Below, in pieces: positions 15,333-24,381 of a stretch of 64,000 nucleotides of DNA. The notes below the pieces were generated by a model. The model made no database searches, was not told the origin of the DNA, and was given only the letters and a program-made list of their open reading frames with translations. The DNA comes from Eikenella glucosivorans (GTDB lineage Bacteria; Pseudomonadota; Gammaproteobacteria; Burkholderiales; Neisseriaceae). The stretch is taken from the NCBI RefSeq assembly GCF_016025525.2, contig NZ_JACSGR010000001.1, forward strand, positions 248,001 through 312,000, given 5' to 3'. How positions within the stretch are numbered: position 1 is the stretch's first letter; every line of letters begins with the position of its first letter. The translations under genes were made by a program, and so were the position numbers.

Positions 15333-16298
15333 TTACCAGGGCTGTTCCTGCACGGCTTCATGCAGGCCTTGGCGCACGCTGGTGCCCACACCTTTGCTGA
15401 GCAGGCGGCCGAAGTCGTCGGCGGGGGTGTAGTCCACCAGCTCGGGGGCTTTGATGATGTCGCGCGATACGCTGTAGATGTCGCCCAGGCCGTCGATGAG
15501 GCCGGTTTTGAGCGCTTCGTGGCCGGTGTAGATGCGACCGCTGAAGAGGTCGGGGTTGTCGGCTTCGTTTAGGCGTTTGCCGCGGCCGTCGCGCACGGCT
15601 TTGATGAACTGCTGGTGGATGTCGTCGAGCATGCCTTGCCAAATGGCGGTTTGCTCGGGGGTTTCGGGGCTGAAGGGATCGCCCATGCCTTTGTTGCTGC
15701 CGGCGGTGCGTTGGCGGCGCTGGATGCCCATGTTGTGCATGAGGCCGGTGAGGTCGAAGCTGCTGCCGATCACGCCGATGCTGCCCACCAGGCTGGAGGG
15801 GTCGGCGTAGATTTTGTCGGCGGCGGCGGCGATGTAGTAGCAGCCGGAGGCGCACATGTCTTCGGCCACCACATACACGGGGATATTGGGGTGTTCGGCG
15901 CGCAGGCGGCGGATTTCACGATAGGCGATGTTGGATACCACGGGCGAGCCGCCGGGGCTGTTGGCGCGGATGATGATGCCGCGCACCTGTTTGTTTTTGT
16001 AGGCGGCTTCGAGGCCTTGGCGCAGTTTGCCAGCTTGGTTTTCGCTGGCGGTGATGGCACCTTCGAGGCGGATCACGGCGGTGTGCGGCTCGGCGGCGGC
16101 AGGGTTGAGGCTGCCCATTTTGCCGAAGATGGCAAAGAGGTAGAGGGCGAGGAAGGCGATGAGCAACAGGCGGAAGATGAGCTTCCAGATGCGGGCGCGG
16201 CGCTGCTCGCGGTAGGCCTCGAGCAGGAGTTTTTCCAGGGTGTCGCGCTCCCAGTTGCCGCTGTCGGGCTCGCTGCTGCGGCGGATGATGGGTTTCAT
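15333..16298 (-). CDS. sppA: Signal peptide peptidase SppA-type S49 protease
   Basis: A 321-residue S49-family serine protease of the short (36K) type. A single membrane helix near residues 39-61 (LIFRLLLIAFLALYLFAIFG) anchors it, with the catalytic domain outside the cytoplasm. The conserved GIIIRANSPGGSPV, the catalytic Ser region ASGCYYIAAAADKIYADPSS and SLVGSIGVIGS are visible. The enzyme degrades signal peptides left in the inner membrane. It is a single gene, with a weak AAGA upstream of ATG 16298. Confidence 0.92.
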   Translation of the reverse strand: MKPIIRRSSEPDSGNWERDTLEKLLLEAYREQRRARIWKLIFRLLLIAFLALYLFAIFGKMGSLNPAAAEPHTAVIRLEGAITASENQAGKLRQGLEAAYKNKQVRGIIIRANSPGGSPVVSNIAYREIRRLRAEHPNIPVYVVAEDMCASGCYYIAAAADKIYADPSSLVGSIGVIGSSFDLTGLMHNMGIQRRQRTAGSNKGMGDPFSPETPEQTAIWQGMLDDIHQQFIKAVRDGRGKRLNEADNPDLFSGRIYTGHEALKTGLIDGLGDIYSVSRDIIKAPELVDYTPADDFGRLLSKGVGTSVRQGLHEAVQEQPW

Positions 16299-16583
16299 GG
16301 ACTGTCTTTCTTGAAGTGGGTGGAATGCCGGAGGCTACCTGAAAAAAGGAGGGTGGTATGCGCCTGATGCCGGCGGGGAAAGGCGGCTATTGTAACATGC
16401 GGCGGCAGGCGGTTTCAGGTGGCTTGTGGCTGCCAGCGGTAAGAACAGGAAGTCCGTTCACATTTGCTTTACTGATGTTGCGTTCAGGCTACCTGAAAAG
16501 ATAGAAACCAATAAAAAACAGGCAAATATTGATTATTTGCATTACAATCCGCCCTTTAATAAACCCAAAGGGACACACACATC

Positions 16584-17057
16584 ATGCGCCACCGCAAACT
16601 GGGCAGGCAGCTCGCTGTCTTCCGCCACACCCTCACTTGGACATTCCTCGCCACCATTATCTTCCTGCTGCTGATGTTTATCTTGAATGCAGGCATAGGC
16701 AAAGACATCCGCGCCTCAGGCGACCCGGCCAATGTTGTGGGCTTGTTTAACATATTGTTTATCGCTTGGTACGGCATTTATGTGGCTGGGCAGCTCCGGT
16801 CGCGCCTCACGCTGTACGAACACGGCTTCATCCTGCAAACCTTGTTTAAAGAACACGTGGTGGTGTATCGGGAAATTCTCGGCATCCAATCCAAATTCTC
16901 GCAAATTGAATCGCCCGGCTCGTTTATGCACGCCCGCATCAAAACACCGCAAGGCCGCGTGCTGTTGAAAAACAACTGGAAGCCGCGCGAGGATTTCTAC
17001 CATTTCATCGCGCAGTTTCTGTTTCAAGACGATGAGGACGACGTCACCTTCCATTAG
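16584..17057 (+). CDS. Uncharacterised two-TM membrane protein
   Basis: A 157-residue protein I do not recognise. Two hydrophobic segments (residues about 17-38 and 50-72) precede a cytoplasmic-looking domain of about 80 residues (LTLYEHGFILQTLFKEHVVVYREI...) that resembles small PH-like domain proteins, with an acidic C-terminus (FQDDEDDVTFH). ATG 16584 follows AAAGGGAC. The preceding spacer is AT-rich. No partner genes are adjacent: sppA diverges and accC converges. Confidence 0.7.
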   Translation: MRHRKLGRQLAVFRHTLTWTFLATIIFLLLMFILNAGIGKDIRASGDPANVVGLFNILFIAWYGIYVAGQLRSRLTLYEHGFILQTLFKEHVVVYREILGIQSKFSQIESPGSFMHARIKTPQGRVLLKNNWKPREDFYHFIAQFLFQDDEDDVTFH

Positions 17058-17068
17058 GCGGGATACGA

Positions 17069-17126
17069 AAGGCTACCTGAAAAATAAAGGCTACCTGAAA
17101 AGCGGAAATCACTTTTCAGGTAGCCT
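17069..17126. terminator. Three uptake sequences (two direct, one inverted) between convergent genes
   Basis: Two direct copies at about 17069 and 17087 face one inverted copy at 17113-17126 ahead of the accC 3' end. Either pair can form a terminator hairpin. Confidence 0.65.
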
Positions 17127-17146
17127 TTTCCTTGCCTGCAAGCAAG

Positions 17147-18517
<1,371 letters not shown>

Positions 18518-18534
18518 AATCTTTGCCTTATGGT

Positions 18535-18669
18535 TTTCAGGTAGCCTCTACGCAGTGGTAGGAGGCGGTAGCCGGCCGAAGGTTTCCAATACGGGGCAGC
18601 AGGCCGCAGCAATACAAACAGTATGGCAAGGCGCGGCAGCGCGGAATCAGCCGGCTGGCTACCTGAAAA
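18535..18669. repeat. DUS-bounded spacer with possible degenerate Correia core
   Basis: Facing uptake sequences bound a 100-bp palindromic-looking segment. GCCGCAGCAATACAAACAG and TATGGCAAGGCGCGGCAGCG resemble the inner Correia sequence but lack its TATAGTGGAT termini. Confidence 0.4.
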
Positions 18670-18670
18670 A

Positions 18671-19126
18671 TTATTCGATGATAAACAGCGGCTCGCCAAA
18701 CTCCACCGGCTGGCCGTTTTCCACCAAAATTTCTTTCACCACGCCGCTGCGTTCGGCTTCGATTTCGTTCATCAGCTTCATGGCTTCGATGATGCACAGG
18801 GTGTCGCCGGCGTTCACGCTCTGACCCACTTCCACAAACACGGGCGCGTTCGGGCCGGGGGCGCGGTAGAAAGTGCCCACCATGGGCGAGGTTTGCGCTT
18901 TGCTCAAGTCGCGGCTCGGGGCGGCGGCGGGAGCGGCAGCCGCTGCGGGCGCGGCGGCGGGGGCAGGTGCCGGGGCGGCCACGGCGGGGGCGGAGGCATA
19001 CACGGCTTGCGGTGCGGCCAGCGAGCGGGTGATGCGTACTTTTTCTTCGCCTTCGGTGACTTCAATCTCGGCAATGCCGGATTCTTCCACCAAGTCGATG
19101 AGTTTTTTGAGTTTGCGTAAATCCAT
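18671..19126 (-). CDS. accB: Biotin carboxyl carrier protein of acetyl-CoA carboxylase
   Basis: A 151-residue BCCP. The N-terminal helix MDLRKLKKLIDLVEESGIAE leads to an Ala/Pro-rich flexible linker (residues about 40-70), then a C-terminal biotinyl domain with the modification site EAMKLMNEI; Lys117 is biotinylated. It shuttles carboxybiotin between AccC and the carboxyltransferase. ATG 19126 follows AAGGACAAC. The gene is between aroQ (32 bp upstream) and accC. Confidence 0.98.
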   Translation of the reverse strand: MDLRKLKKLIDLVEESGIAEIEVTEGEEKVRITRSLAAPQAVYASAPAVAAPAPAPAAAPAAAAAPAAAPSRDLSKAQTSPMVGTFYRAPGPNAPVFVEVGQSVNAGDTLCIIEAMKLMNEIEAERSGVVKEILVENGQPVEFGEPLFIIE

Positions 19127-19158
19127 AGTGTTGTCCTTTTCAGGGATGCGTGGCCGGA

Positions 19159-19614
19159 TTAACCGGCTTGTTTTTGTTGCAGATATTCGATGGCGAAGTC
19201 CAGTGCGGCGCGGTAGCCGGAGGCGCCCAGCCCGCAGATGACGCCTTGCGCCAAGTCGGAAAGGTAGGAGTGGCGGCGGAAGGGCTCGCGGGCGTGCACG
19301 TTGGAGAGGTGGACTTCGATGAAGGGTTTGCCGGCGGCGGCCAGGGCGTCGCGCAGGGCGATGCTGGTGTGGGTGAAGGCGGCCGGGTTGATGATGATGA
19401 AGGCGGTGCGGTCGGTCATGGCCGCCTGGGCGCGTTCCACCAGCACGGCTTCGGCGTTGCTCTGCACGGCTTCAAAGGCGAAACCGGCGGCTTGGGCGCG
19501 GGCTTCCAGGCCGGTGTTGATGTCGGCCAGTGTGGTGCGGCCGTAGATTTCCGGCTCGCGCTGCCCCAGAAGGTTGAGGTTGGGGCCGTGCATCACGAGG
19601 ATGAGGGGTTTCAT
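19159..19614 (-). CDS. aroQ: Type II 3-dehydroquinate dehydratase
   Basis: A 151-residue type II dehydroquinase of the shikimate pathway. The catalytic Tyr is in GQREPEIYGRTT; the conserved NPAAFTHTSIALRDAL and FIEVHLSNVHAREPFRRHS are intact. It heads the aroQ-accB-accC operon common in beta- and gammaproteobacteria. No clear Shine-Dalgarno precedes ATG 19614. Confidence 0.97.
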   Translation of the reverse strand: MKPLILVMHGPNLNLLGQREPEIYGRTTLADINTGLEARAQAAGFAFEAVQSNAEAVLVERAQAAMTDRTAFIIINPAAFTHTSIALRDALAAAGKPFIEVHLSNVHAREPFRRHSYLSDLAQGVICGLGASGYRAALDFAIEYLQQKQAG

Positions 19615-19798
19615 GCTGGGTGGGCTGCGGGGTGTGGATAAATTGAATGAAGCGGCGCGGCCGGGCGGGTTTCCGTTGGGAAAACGGTGTTTGCCGGGGC
19701 GCGGAGCAGACCGACATTTTCGGCGATAGTGGGGGAAATGTCCAGTTTTTGTATTTATCTGTATGGAAATGGCGGGGAAACGACAAGCTTTGCTAAGA

Positions 19799-19843
19799 AA
19801 GGCTACCTGAAAACGTAGCGCTGTGGGGTTTTCAGGTAGCCTT
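19799..19843. terminator. DUS-pair hairpin, terminator of the YdcH-like gene
   Basis: Facing uptake sequences just beyond the stop of the small gene at 19862. Confidence 0.65.
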
Positions 19844-19861
19844 TAATGTTTGGGCAACGGC

Positions 19862-20077
19862 TTATTTATCGTGCTGCTTGAGGATTTGGTAGAGCTGGTC
19901 TTTCAGGTGCAGTTTTTGTTTTTTCAGCTCGTCCACTTCGTCGAGATTGCCGGTAACGGGGTTTTTCACCAGGTTGGCGATTTTTTCGTCCAGCTCGTTG
20001 TGTTCGTCGAACAGGCGGGCGAAGCGTTTGTCGGTTTGTTTGAGCTGGCTGATGAGGTCGCGGTATTCCGGAAACAT
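19862..20077 (-). CDS. YdcH-family (DUF465) small coiled-coil protein
   Basis: A 71-residue highly charged helical protein (MFPEYRDLISQLKQTDKRFA, EHNELDEKIANL, LKKQKLHLKDQLYQIL) typical of the YdcH/DUF465 family. The function is unknown in general. GAGAGGGAAATC before ATG 20077 is a good ribosome-binding site. Confidence 0.88.
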   Translation of the reverse strand: MFPEYRDLISQLKQTDKRFARLFDEHNELDEKIANLVKNPVTGNLDEVDELKKQKLHLKDQLYQILKQHDK

Positions 20078-20252
20078 GATTTCCCTCTCTTTCTATCGGG
20101 TTGGTTGGAAACATAGCGAAAGGCGAACCTGTTTCGCTATATAAACGAATTATCTGTTTGTGTATAACTCTACCATAGCCGGCGGGAAAAATCGAACCGC
20201 CCGCCGCATTTGTTCGCTTTATAATGGTTGCCCCTGTTGCCGAAAGCATGCC

Positions 20253-20837
20253 ATGCCTGAAATCGAAAGCCACCCCTTCCCCGCGCTGCTGCCGCACGAC
20301 GCCACCGTGATGATGATGGGCACCTTTCCGCCCAAGGCGGAAAAGCACGCCATGCCGTTTCACTACCCCAATTTCCAAAACGATATGTGGCGCATCTACG
20401 GGCTGGTGTTTTTCCACGATGCCGCGCATTTTCAAAAACCTGGCGAAAAGGCGTTTGACGCGGAGAAAATCCAGGCCTTCCTGCGCGAACTCGGTATTGC
20501 CTCCTGCCCGACCGTGCTCAAGGCGGTGCGCGAGCAAGGCAATGCTGCCGACAAGTTTCTGCGCGTGGTGGAAACCGTGGATTTGGCCGGCGTGCTGGCG
20601 CGGCTGCCGCGCTGCCGCCATGTGTGCACCACCGGCGGCAAGGCCACGGAAGTGTTGCTTTCGCTGCTGCCCGAGCCGCCCAAGCTGCCGCAAACGGGCG
20701 AAACGCTGCCTTTTTCCTTTGCCGGCCGGGATTTGACGCTCACGCGCCTGCCCTCCACTTCGCGGGCTTATCCGCTGAGTTTGCAGAAAAAGGCGGCGGC
20801 GTATCGGGCGTTTTTCGAGATGGCGGGGCTGGTGTAG
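20253..20837 (+). CDS. Uracil-DNA glycosylase superfamily protein
   Basis: A 194-residue protein with UDG-superfamily signatures: an N-terminal motif MMMGTFPPKAEKHAMPFHYP in the position of the GxFP water-activating loop, a FQNDMWRIYG that corresponds to the GNRFWR segment, and a C-terminal LPSTSRAYPLS matching the LPSTSxA DNA-intercalation motif. It would excise damaged bases, though the lineage lacks the canonical catalytic Asp of Ung. I start at ATG 20253, as upstream in-frame codons cover a likely promoter region. Single gene. Confidence 0.75.
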   Translation: MPEIESHPFPALLPHDATVMMMGTFPPKAEKHAMPFHYPNFQNDMWRIYGLVFFHDAAHFQKPGEKAFDAEKIQAFLRELGIASCPTVLKAVREQGNAADKFLRVVETVDLAGVLARLPRCRHVCTTGGKATEVLLSLLPEPPKLPQTGETLPFSFAGRDLTLTRLPSTSRAYPLSLQKKAAAYRAFFEMAGLV

Positions 20838-21078
20838 TTTTCAGGTAGCCTGACGAGGCTGGAGCGCGGGCTGGTTTGCACACACGGCAAGTTCGGATGC
20901 CGCGTGCGTTCCGTGCGGATGCCATGAGAAATCCGAAAGGCTACCTGAAAAACCTTTCATGAAGCGGAAACGGTTTTTCAGGTAGCCTGTATGTTTTCAG
21001 GTAGCCTTTACGGGGTTGGTGGGGCTACCTGAAAACATTGGCAGGCGCTTCGGGCCGGGGCTGCCGGGCGGATACGGT
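20838..21078. other. Uptake-sequence-rich spacer
   Basis: It contains one inverted uptake sequence at the end of the UDG gene, a facing pair at about 20939-20988, another inverted copy at 20995-21008 and a direct copy at about 21023. No open frame is convincing. Confidence 0.55.
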
Positions 21079-21106
21079 TTGAAAACGGGCGGCAGGGGGC
21101 TATAAT
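21079..21106 (+). promoter_or_regulatory. Sigma-70 promoter ahead of the TPP riboswitch
   Basis: TTGAAA (21079-21084), 16-bp spacer, perfect TATAAT (21101-21106). Transcription would start near 21113, just where the riboswitch P1 stem begins. Confidence 0.8.
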
Positions 21107-21115
21107 CCGCCCCTT

Positions 21116-21191
21116 GAGTCGGGGTGCTGCCTTGGGCGGCTGAGATCATACCCGTTGCACCTGAAGCGGTTAATGCCGGCGTAGGGAACTC
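21116..21191 (+). ncRNA. TPP (THI-box) riboswitch
   Basis: All conserved parts are present: GGGGTGC, GGCTGAGATCATACCC, the CACCTGAAGCGGTTAATGCC segment and GCGTAGGGAAC, closed by a GAGT/ACTC P1 stem. TPP binding normally turns off thiamine synthesis or uptake genes. A terminator hairpin lies 77 bp downstream, so control is probably by premature termination. The regulated gene is the DMT transporter at 21388. Confidence 0.95.
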
Positions 21192-21267
21192 GCGGTTGCT
21201 TGGGTTGGCTTGGCCGGCCTGATTGGCCGCAGGCGGCAGGGATGGCTCTGCTGCGGCAATGCGATGG

Positions 21268-21295
21268 GCGCTCTGATGAATGGGGCGCTTTTTTT
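21268..21295 (+). terminator. Riboswitch expression-platform terminator
   Basis: GCGCTC pairs with GGGCGC around a nine-base loop and is followed by seven T. It stands between the TPP aptamer and the transporter. Confidence 0.75.
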
Positions 21296-21312
21296 GCGGC
21301 CTGTTGTTGGAT

Positions 21313-21355
21313 AAGGCTACCTGAAAAACTACGGACGAGGTTTTCAGGTAGCCTT
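21313..21355 (+). terminator. Second leader hairpin made of facing uptake sequences
   Basis: AAGGCTACCTGAAAAAC and its inverse in the leader of the transporter gene. It may weaken expression or simply be an uptake site. Confidence 0.5.
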
Positions 21356-21387
21356 CCGGCTTGGATTTTGTTTGAAAAGGATTGTTT

Positions 21388-22338
21388 ATGCGTTTCCGTG
21401 TTTGGCAGGCGAACGGTTTGCCGCATCCTTATGTGATGTTGTTTTTGGCACCGGCGTTTTGGGCGACGAGCAATGTGGCGGGCAAGCTCGGCAAGGCTTG
21501 GCTGTCGCCTTATGAGTTTACATTTTGGCGCTGGGTGTTGGCGGCGGGTTTGTTGTCTTGGCTGTTCCGGGGGCGGATTCGGGCGGATTTGCCTGTGCTC
21601 AAAACGCGTGCGTTGTGGCTTTTGCTGGTGGGCGGCAGCGGGTTTGCGCTGTTTAATATCGTGCTCTACAGCGCGTTTGCGCGGGGGGTGGCGGTGGTGA
21701 ATGTGTCGATTATCACGGCGCTGATTCCGGTGATGGTGCTGTTGGTGGAGGCGCTGTTTTTGCGCACGAGGGCGCACGGGCTGCAATGGCTGGGGGTGGG
21801 GCTGTCGTTTGCGGGGGTGGTGTGGGTGGTGAGCCGGGGACGGCCGCTGGGGCTGTTGGAGGCGGGTTTGTCGGGGGCTGATGCGCTGGCGCTGGTGTCT
21901 TCGGCAATTTATGCGGGCTATTCGCTGGCGCTGCGGAGGGCGCCTAAGGTGCATTGGGCGAGCCTGCTGTGGGCGATGTGTGTGGCGGCGGTGGCGGTGA
22001 GCGCGCCGTTTTATGTGTGGGAGGGGCTGGAGGAGGGTTTCCGGCTGCCGCCGTGGCAGGCTTGGCTGCTGTTGCTGTATGTGGCGGTGTTTATTGCGAT
22101 TTTGTCGAAGCTGTTTTATATGGAGAGTGTGATTGCGATTGGTGCGGGCCGGGCGGCGCTCACGATGAACCTGCTGCCGGTGTTTGGCGCGCTGGTGGGG
22201 GTGGCGGTGTTTCCGGATGAGCGGTTGGGCGGCTATGTGCTGGTGGCCTTAATCTTGGTGGCGGCGGGGATTGGGGCTTCGGAATGGGGGGCGGCGAAAC
22301 GGCAAGTTGCGGCTTCAAGCTTGGGTTTGGGCAGATAG
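21388..22338 (+). CDS. EamA/DMT-family transporter under TPP control, candidate thiamine(-precursor) carrier
   Basis: A 316-residue permease with about ten hydrophobic segments in two EamA repeats (first repeat begins MLFLAPAFWATSNVAGKLGK, the second near residue 170, SGADALALVSSAIYAGYSLAL). EamA proteins are drug/metabolite carriers of unpredictable substrate. The upstream TPP riboswitch and terminator strongly suggest thiamine, HMP or a related vitamer. ATG 21388 follows AAAAGGATTG. An upstream TTG in the same frame is less likely. Codon use is more G/T-rich than neighbouring genes. No thi genes are adjacent. Confidence 0.85.
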   Translation: MRFRVWQANGLPHPYVMLFLAPAFWATSNVAGKLGKAWLSPYEFTFWRWVLAAGLLSWLFRGRIRADLPVLKTRALWLLLVGGSGFALFNIVLYSAFARGVAVVNVSIITALIPVMVLLVEALFLRTRAHGLQWLGVGLSFAGVVWVVSRGRPLGLLEAGLSGADALALVSSAIYAGYSLALRRAPKVHWASLLWAMCVAAVAVSAPFYVWEGLEEGFRLPPWQAWLLLLYVAVFIAILSKLFYMESVIAIGAGRAALTMNLLPVFGALVGVAVFPDERLGGYVLVALILVAAGIGASEWGAAKRQVAASSLGLGR

Positions 22339-22369
22339 CGGGTTAGAATGCGCTTCTTTCCTGCTTGAT

Positions 22370-22435
22370 GAGGCTACCTGAAAATAGGTGTAAGGTTTCC
22401 GCAGGAAGCCGCATTATTTGTTTTCAGGTAGCCTC
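22370..22435 (+). terminator. DUS-pair hairpin between transporter and trpB
   Basis: GAGGCTACCTGAAAA and its inverse are separated by about 36 bases after the transporter gene. Confidence 0.55.
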
Positions 22436-22475
22436 AACTGATTGACCGGCCAAACAATTTCACAAAGGACTCCCC

Positions 22476-23678
22476 ATGCAAAACTACCAAGCGCCCGACG
22501 AGCGAGGCTTTTTCGGCGAACACGGCGGGCTCTACGTTTCCGAAACCCTGATTCCCGCCCTGCAAGAGCTGGCCGCCGCCTACCAAGCGGCCAAAAAAGA
22601 CCCGGCCTTCTGGGCGGAATTCCACAGCGATTTGAAACACTATGTCGGCCGCCCCAGCCCGGTTTATCATGCCGAACGCCTGTCCGAGCACCTCGGCGGT
22701 GCGCAAATCTGGCTCAAACGCGAAGACTTAAACCACACCGGCGCGCACAAGGTAAACAATACCATCGGCCAGGCTCTGCTCGCCCGCCGTATGGGCAAGA
22801 AGCGCGTGATTGCGGAAACCGGCGCCGGCCAGCACGGCGTCGCCTCCGCCACCGTGGCCGCCCGCTTCGGCATGACTTGCGACGTGTACATGGGCGCAGA
22901 CGACATCCAGCGGCAGATGCCCAATGTGTTCCGTATGAAATTGCTTGGCGCAAACGTGGTGAGCGTGGACAGCGGCAGCCGCACCCTCAAAGACGCCATG
23001 AACGAAGCCATGCGCGAATGGGTGGCGCGTGTGGACGACACCTTTTACATCATTGGCACTGTCGCCGGCCCCGCGCCGTATCCCGAAATGGTGCGCGATT
23101 TCCAATGCGTGATCGGCAACGAAGCCAAAGCGCAAATGCAGGAAGCCATCGGGCGCCAGCCCGATGTGGCCGTGGCCTGTGTGGGTGGCGGCAGCAACGC
23201 CATCGGCCTGTTCCACCCGTATATCGGAGAAGCGGGCGTGCGCTTGGTCGGCGTGGAAGCGGGCGGCTTGGGCGTGGACACGCCGCACCATGCCGCGCCG
23301 ATTACCAGCCGCGCACCCGTCGGCGTGTTGCACGGCTTCCGCAGCTACCTGATGCAGAGCGAAGACGGCCAGGTGCTCGGCACGCATTCCGTCTCCGCTG
23401 GTTTGGATTACCCCGGCATCGGCCCGGAACACAGCCACCTTGCCGACATCGGCCGCGTGGAATACACCGCCGCCAACGATGATGCCGCACTTGAAGCCTT
23501 TGATTTGCTGTGCCGCTATGAAGGCATCATCCCCGCCTTGGAAAGCGCGCACGCCGTGGCTTGGGCGGTGCAAAACGCGCCGCAGATGGGCAAAGACCAG
23601 GTGATTTTGGTGAACCTCTCCGGCCGCGGCGATAAGGACATCAACACCGTGGCGAAGCTGAAGGGGATTGAGCTGTGA
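22476..23678 (+). CDS. trpB: Tryptophan synthase beta chain
   Basis: A 400-residue PLP enzyme converting indole and serine to tryptophan, the usual length. The PLP lysine lies in KREDLNHTGAHKVNN (near residue 90), and the glycine-rich phosphate-binding CVGGGSNAIG and the GLDYPGIGPEHS loop are intact. ATG 22476 follows AAAGGACTC. It is not adjacent to trpA or trpF here, in line with the scattered trp genes of Neisseriaceae. Confidence 0.98.
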   Translation: MQNYQAPDERGFFGEHGGLYVSETLIPALQELAAAYQAAKKDPAFWAEFHSDLKHYVGRPSPVYHAERLSEHLGGAQIWLKREDLNHTGAHKVNNTIGQALLARRMGKKRVIAETGAGQHGVASATVAARFGMTCDVYMGADDIQRQMPNVFRMKLLGANVVSVDSGSRTLKDAMNEAMREWVARVDDTFYIIGTVAGPAPYPEMVRDFQCVIGNEAKAQMQEAIGRQPDVAVACVGGGSNAIGLFHPYIGEAGVRLVGVEAGGLGVDTPHHAAPITSRAPVGVLHGFRSYLMQSEDGQVLGTHSVSAGLDYPGIGPEHSHLADIGRVEYTAANDDAALEAFDLLCRYEGIIPALESAHAVAWAVQNAPQMGKDQVILVNLSGRGDKDINTVAKLKGIEL

Positions 23679-23679
23679 G

Positions 23680-23716
23680 TTTTCAGGTAGCCTTTTGGGG
23701 CTACCTGAAAATTTTT
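23680..23716 (+). terminator. DUS-pair terminator of trpB
   Basis: TTTTCAGGTAGCC pairs with GGCTACCTGAAAA, six-base loop, followed by TTTTT, two bases after the trpB stop. Confidence 0.85.
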
Positions 23717-23828
23717 GCGCGATTAAATCATCAGGATACGGAATAGGGGAAACGCTGAGGGCGGTGCGAGATTGCGGCGCTTTTGGCCGGACAGCCTGCG
23801 GCAGGAAAAGCGCAGTATCCGCCACGCA

Positions 23829-24242
23829 TCACACATGGCGCATCACATGCTTCAGCCAGCGCATCAGTGCCGCCAGCAGCAGGCCAAGCAAGGCCCCGGC
23901 CAAGGCGGCATGCCAGTTGAAGCTTGCCAGCAGCGCGCTGCAAAACCCGCCGATGGCGCCGCAGAGGTATTTGTCTCGCCGCCTGAAGGTGCGTTCGGGC
24001 GGCGGGTCGGACAAATCTTCTTCGATAAAATACAACGCAAACAGTGTGCCGATGCCCAAACCGAAGCCGATAATGCCGTGCCAAGCGGCAGCGGAGCGGC
24101 CGGATAACCTATCCCACACCAAGCCGGCCACCGCCAATAATCCGCATAGCGCCGCACACGCCAGCATCAGCAGCCTGCCTGCCGCTGGGCTGCTGCCGAG
24201 CCAATCCCAAAAGCGGGTATGGAAAGTACTGAATGGCTTCAT
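23829..24242 (-). CDS. Uncharacterised four-TM membrane protein
   Basis: A 137-residue protein with hydrophobic segments near residues 23-42, 50-73, 92-110 and 112-130 and a charged loop EEDLSDPPPERTFRRRDKY in the middle. I recognise no family. No Shine-Dalgarno is evident before ATG 24242. It follows trpB convergently and lies beside the AT-rich accessory stretch. Confidence 0.6.
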   Translation of the reverse strand: MKPFSTFHTRFWDWLGSSPAAGRLLMLACAALCGLLAVAGLVWDRLSGRSAAAWHGIIGFGLGIGTLFALYFIEEDLSDPPPERTFRRRDKYLCGAIGGFCSALLASFNWHAALAGALLGLLLAALMRWLKHVMRHV

Positions 24243-24381
24243 TTATTTTTTGACAAACATGGTTCAGAGAATATCTGGAAATAGAACTCTACATAGCATA
24301 TATGCATTCCACGCTCCTCGTACGAACTAACTTCTCATCGTATATAAAGCTAGCCATACACCCAGTTTGCTTCTTAAAGAA

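Noticed and set aside
22442..23482. Alternative plus-strand frame of 346 codons overlapping trpB
   Set aside because: Arg/Pro-rich shadow frame; trpB is complete with all PLP-enzyme motifs.
24245..24275. TTGACA at 24250 as a promoter for a plus-strand gene
   Set aside because: No plus-strand gene follows and no good -10 is at the right distance.
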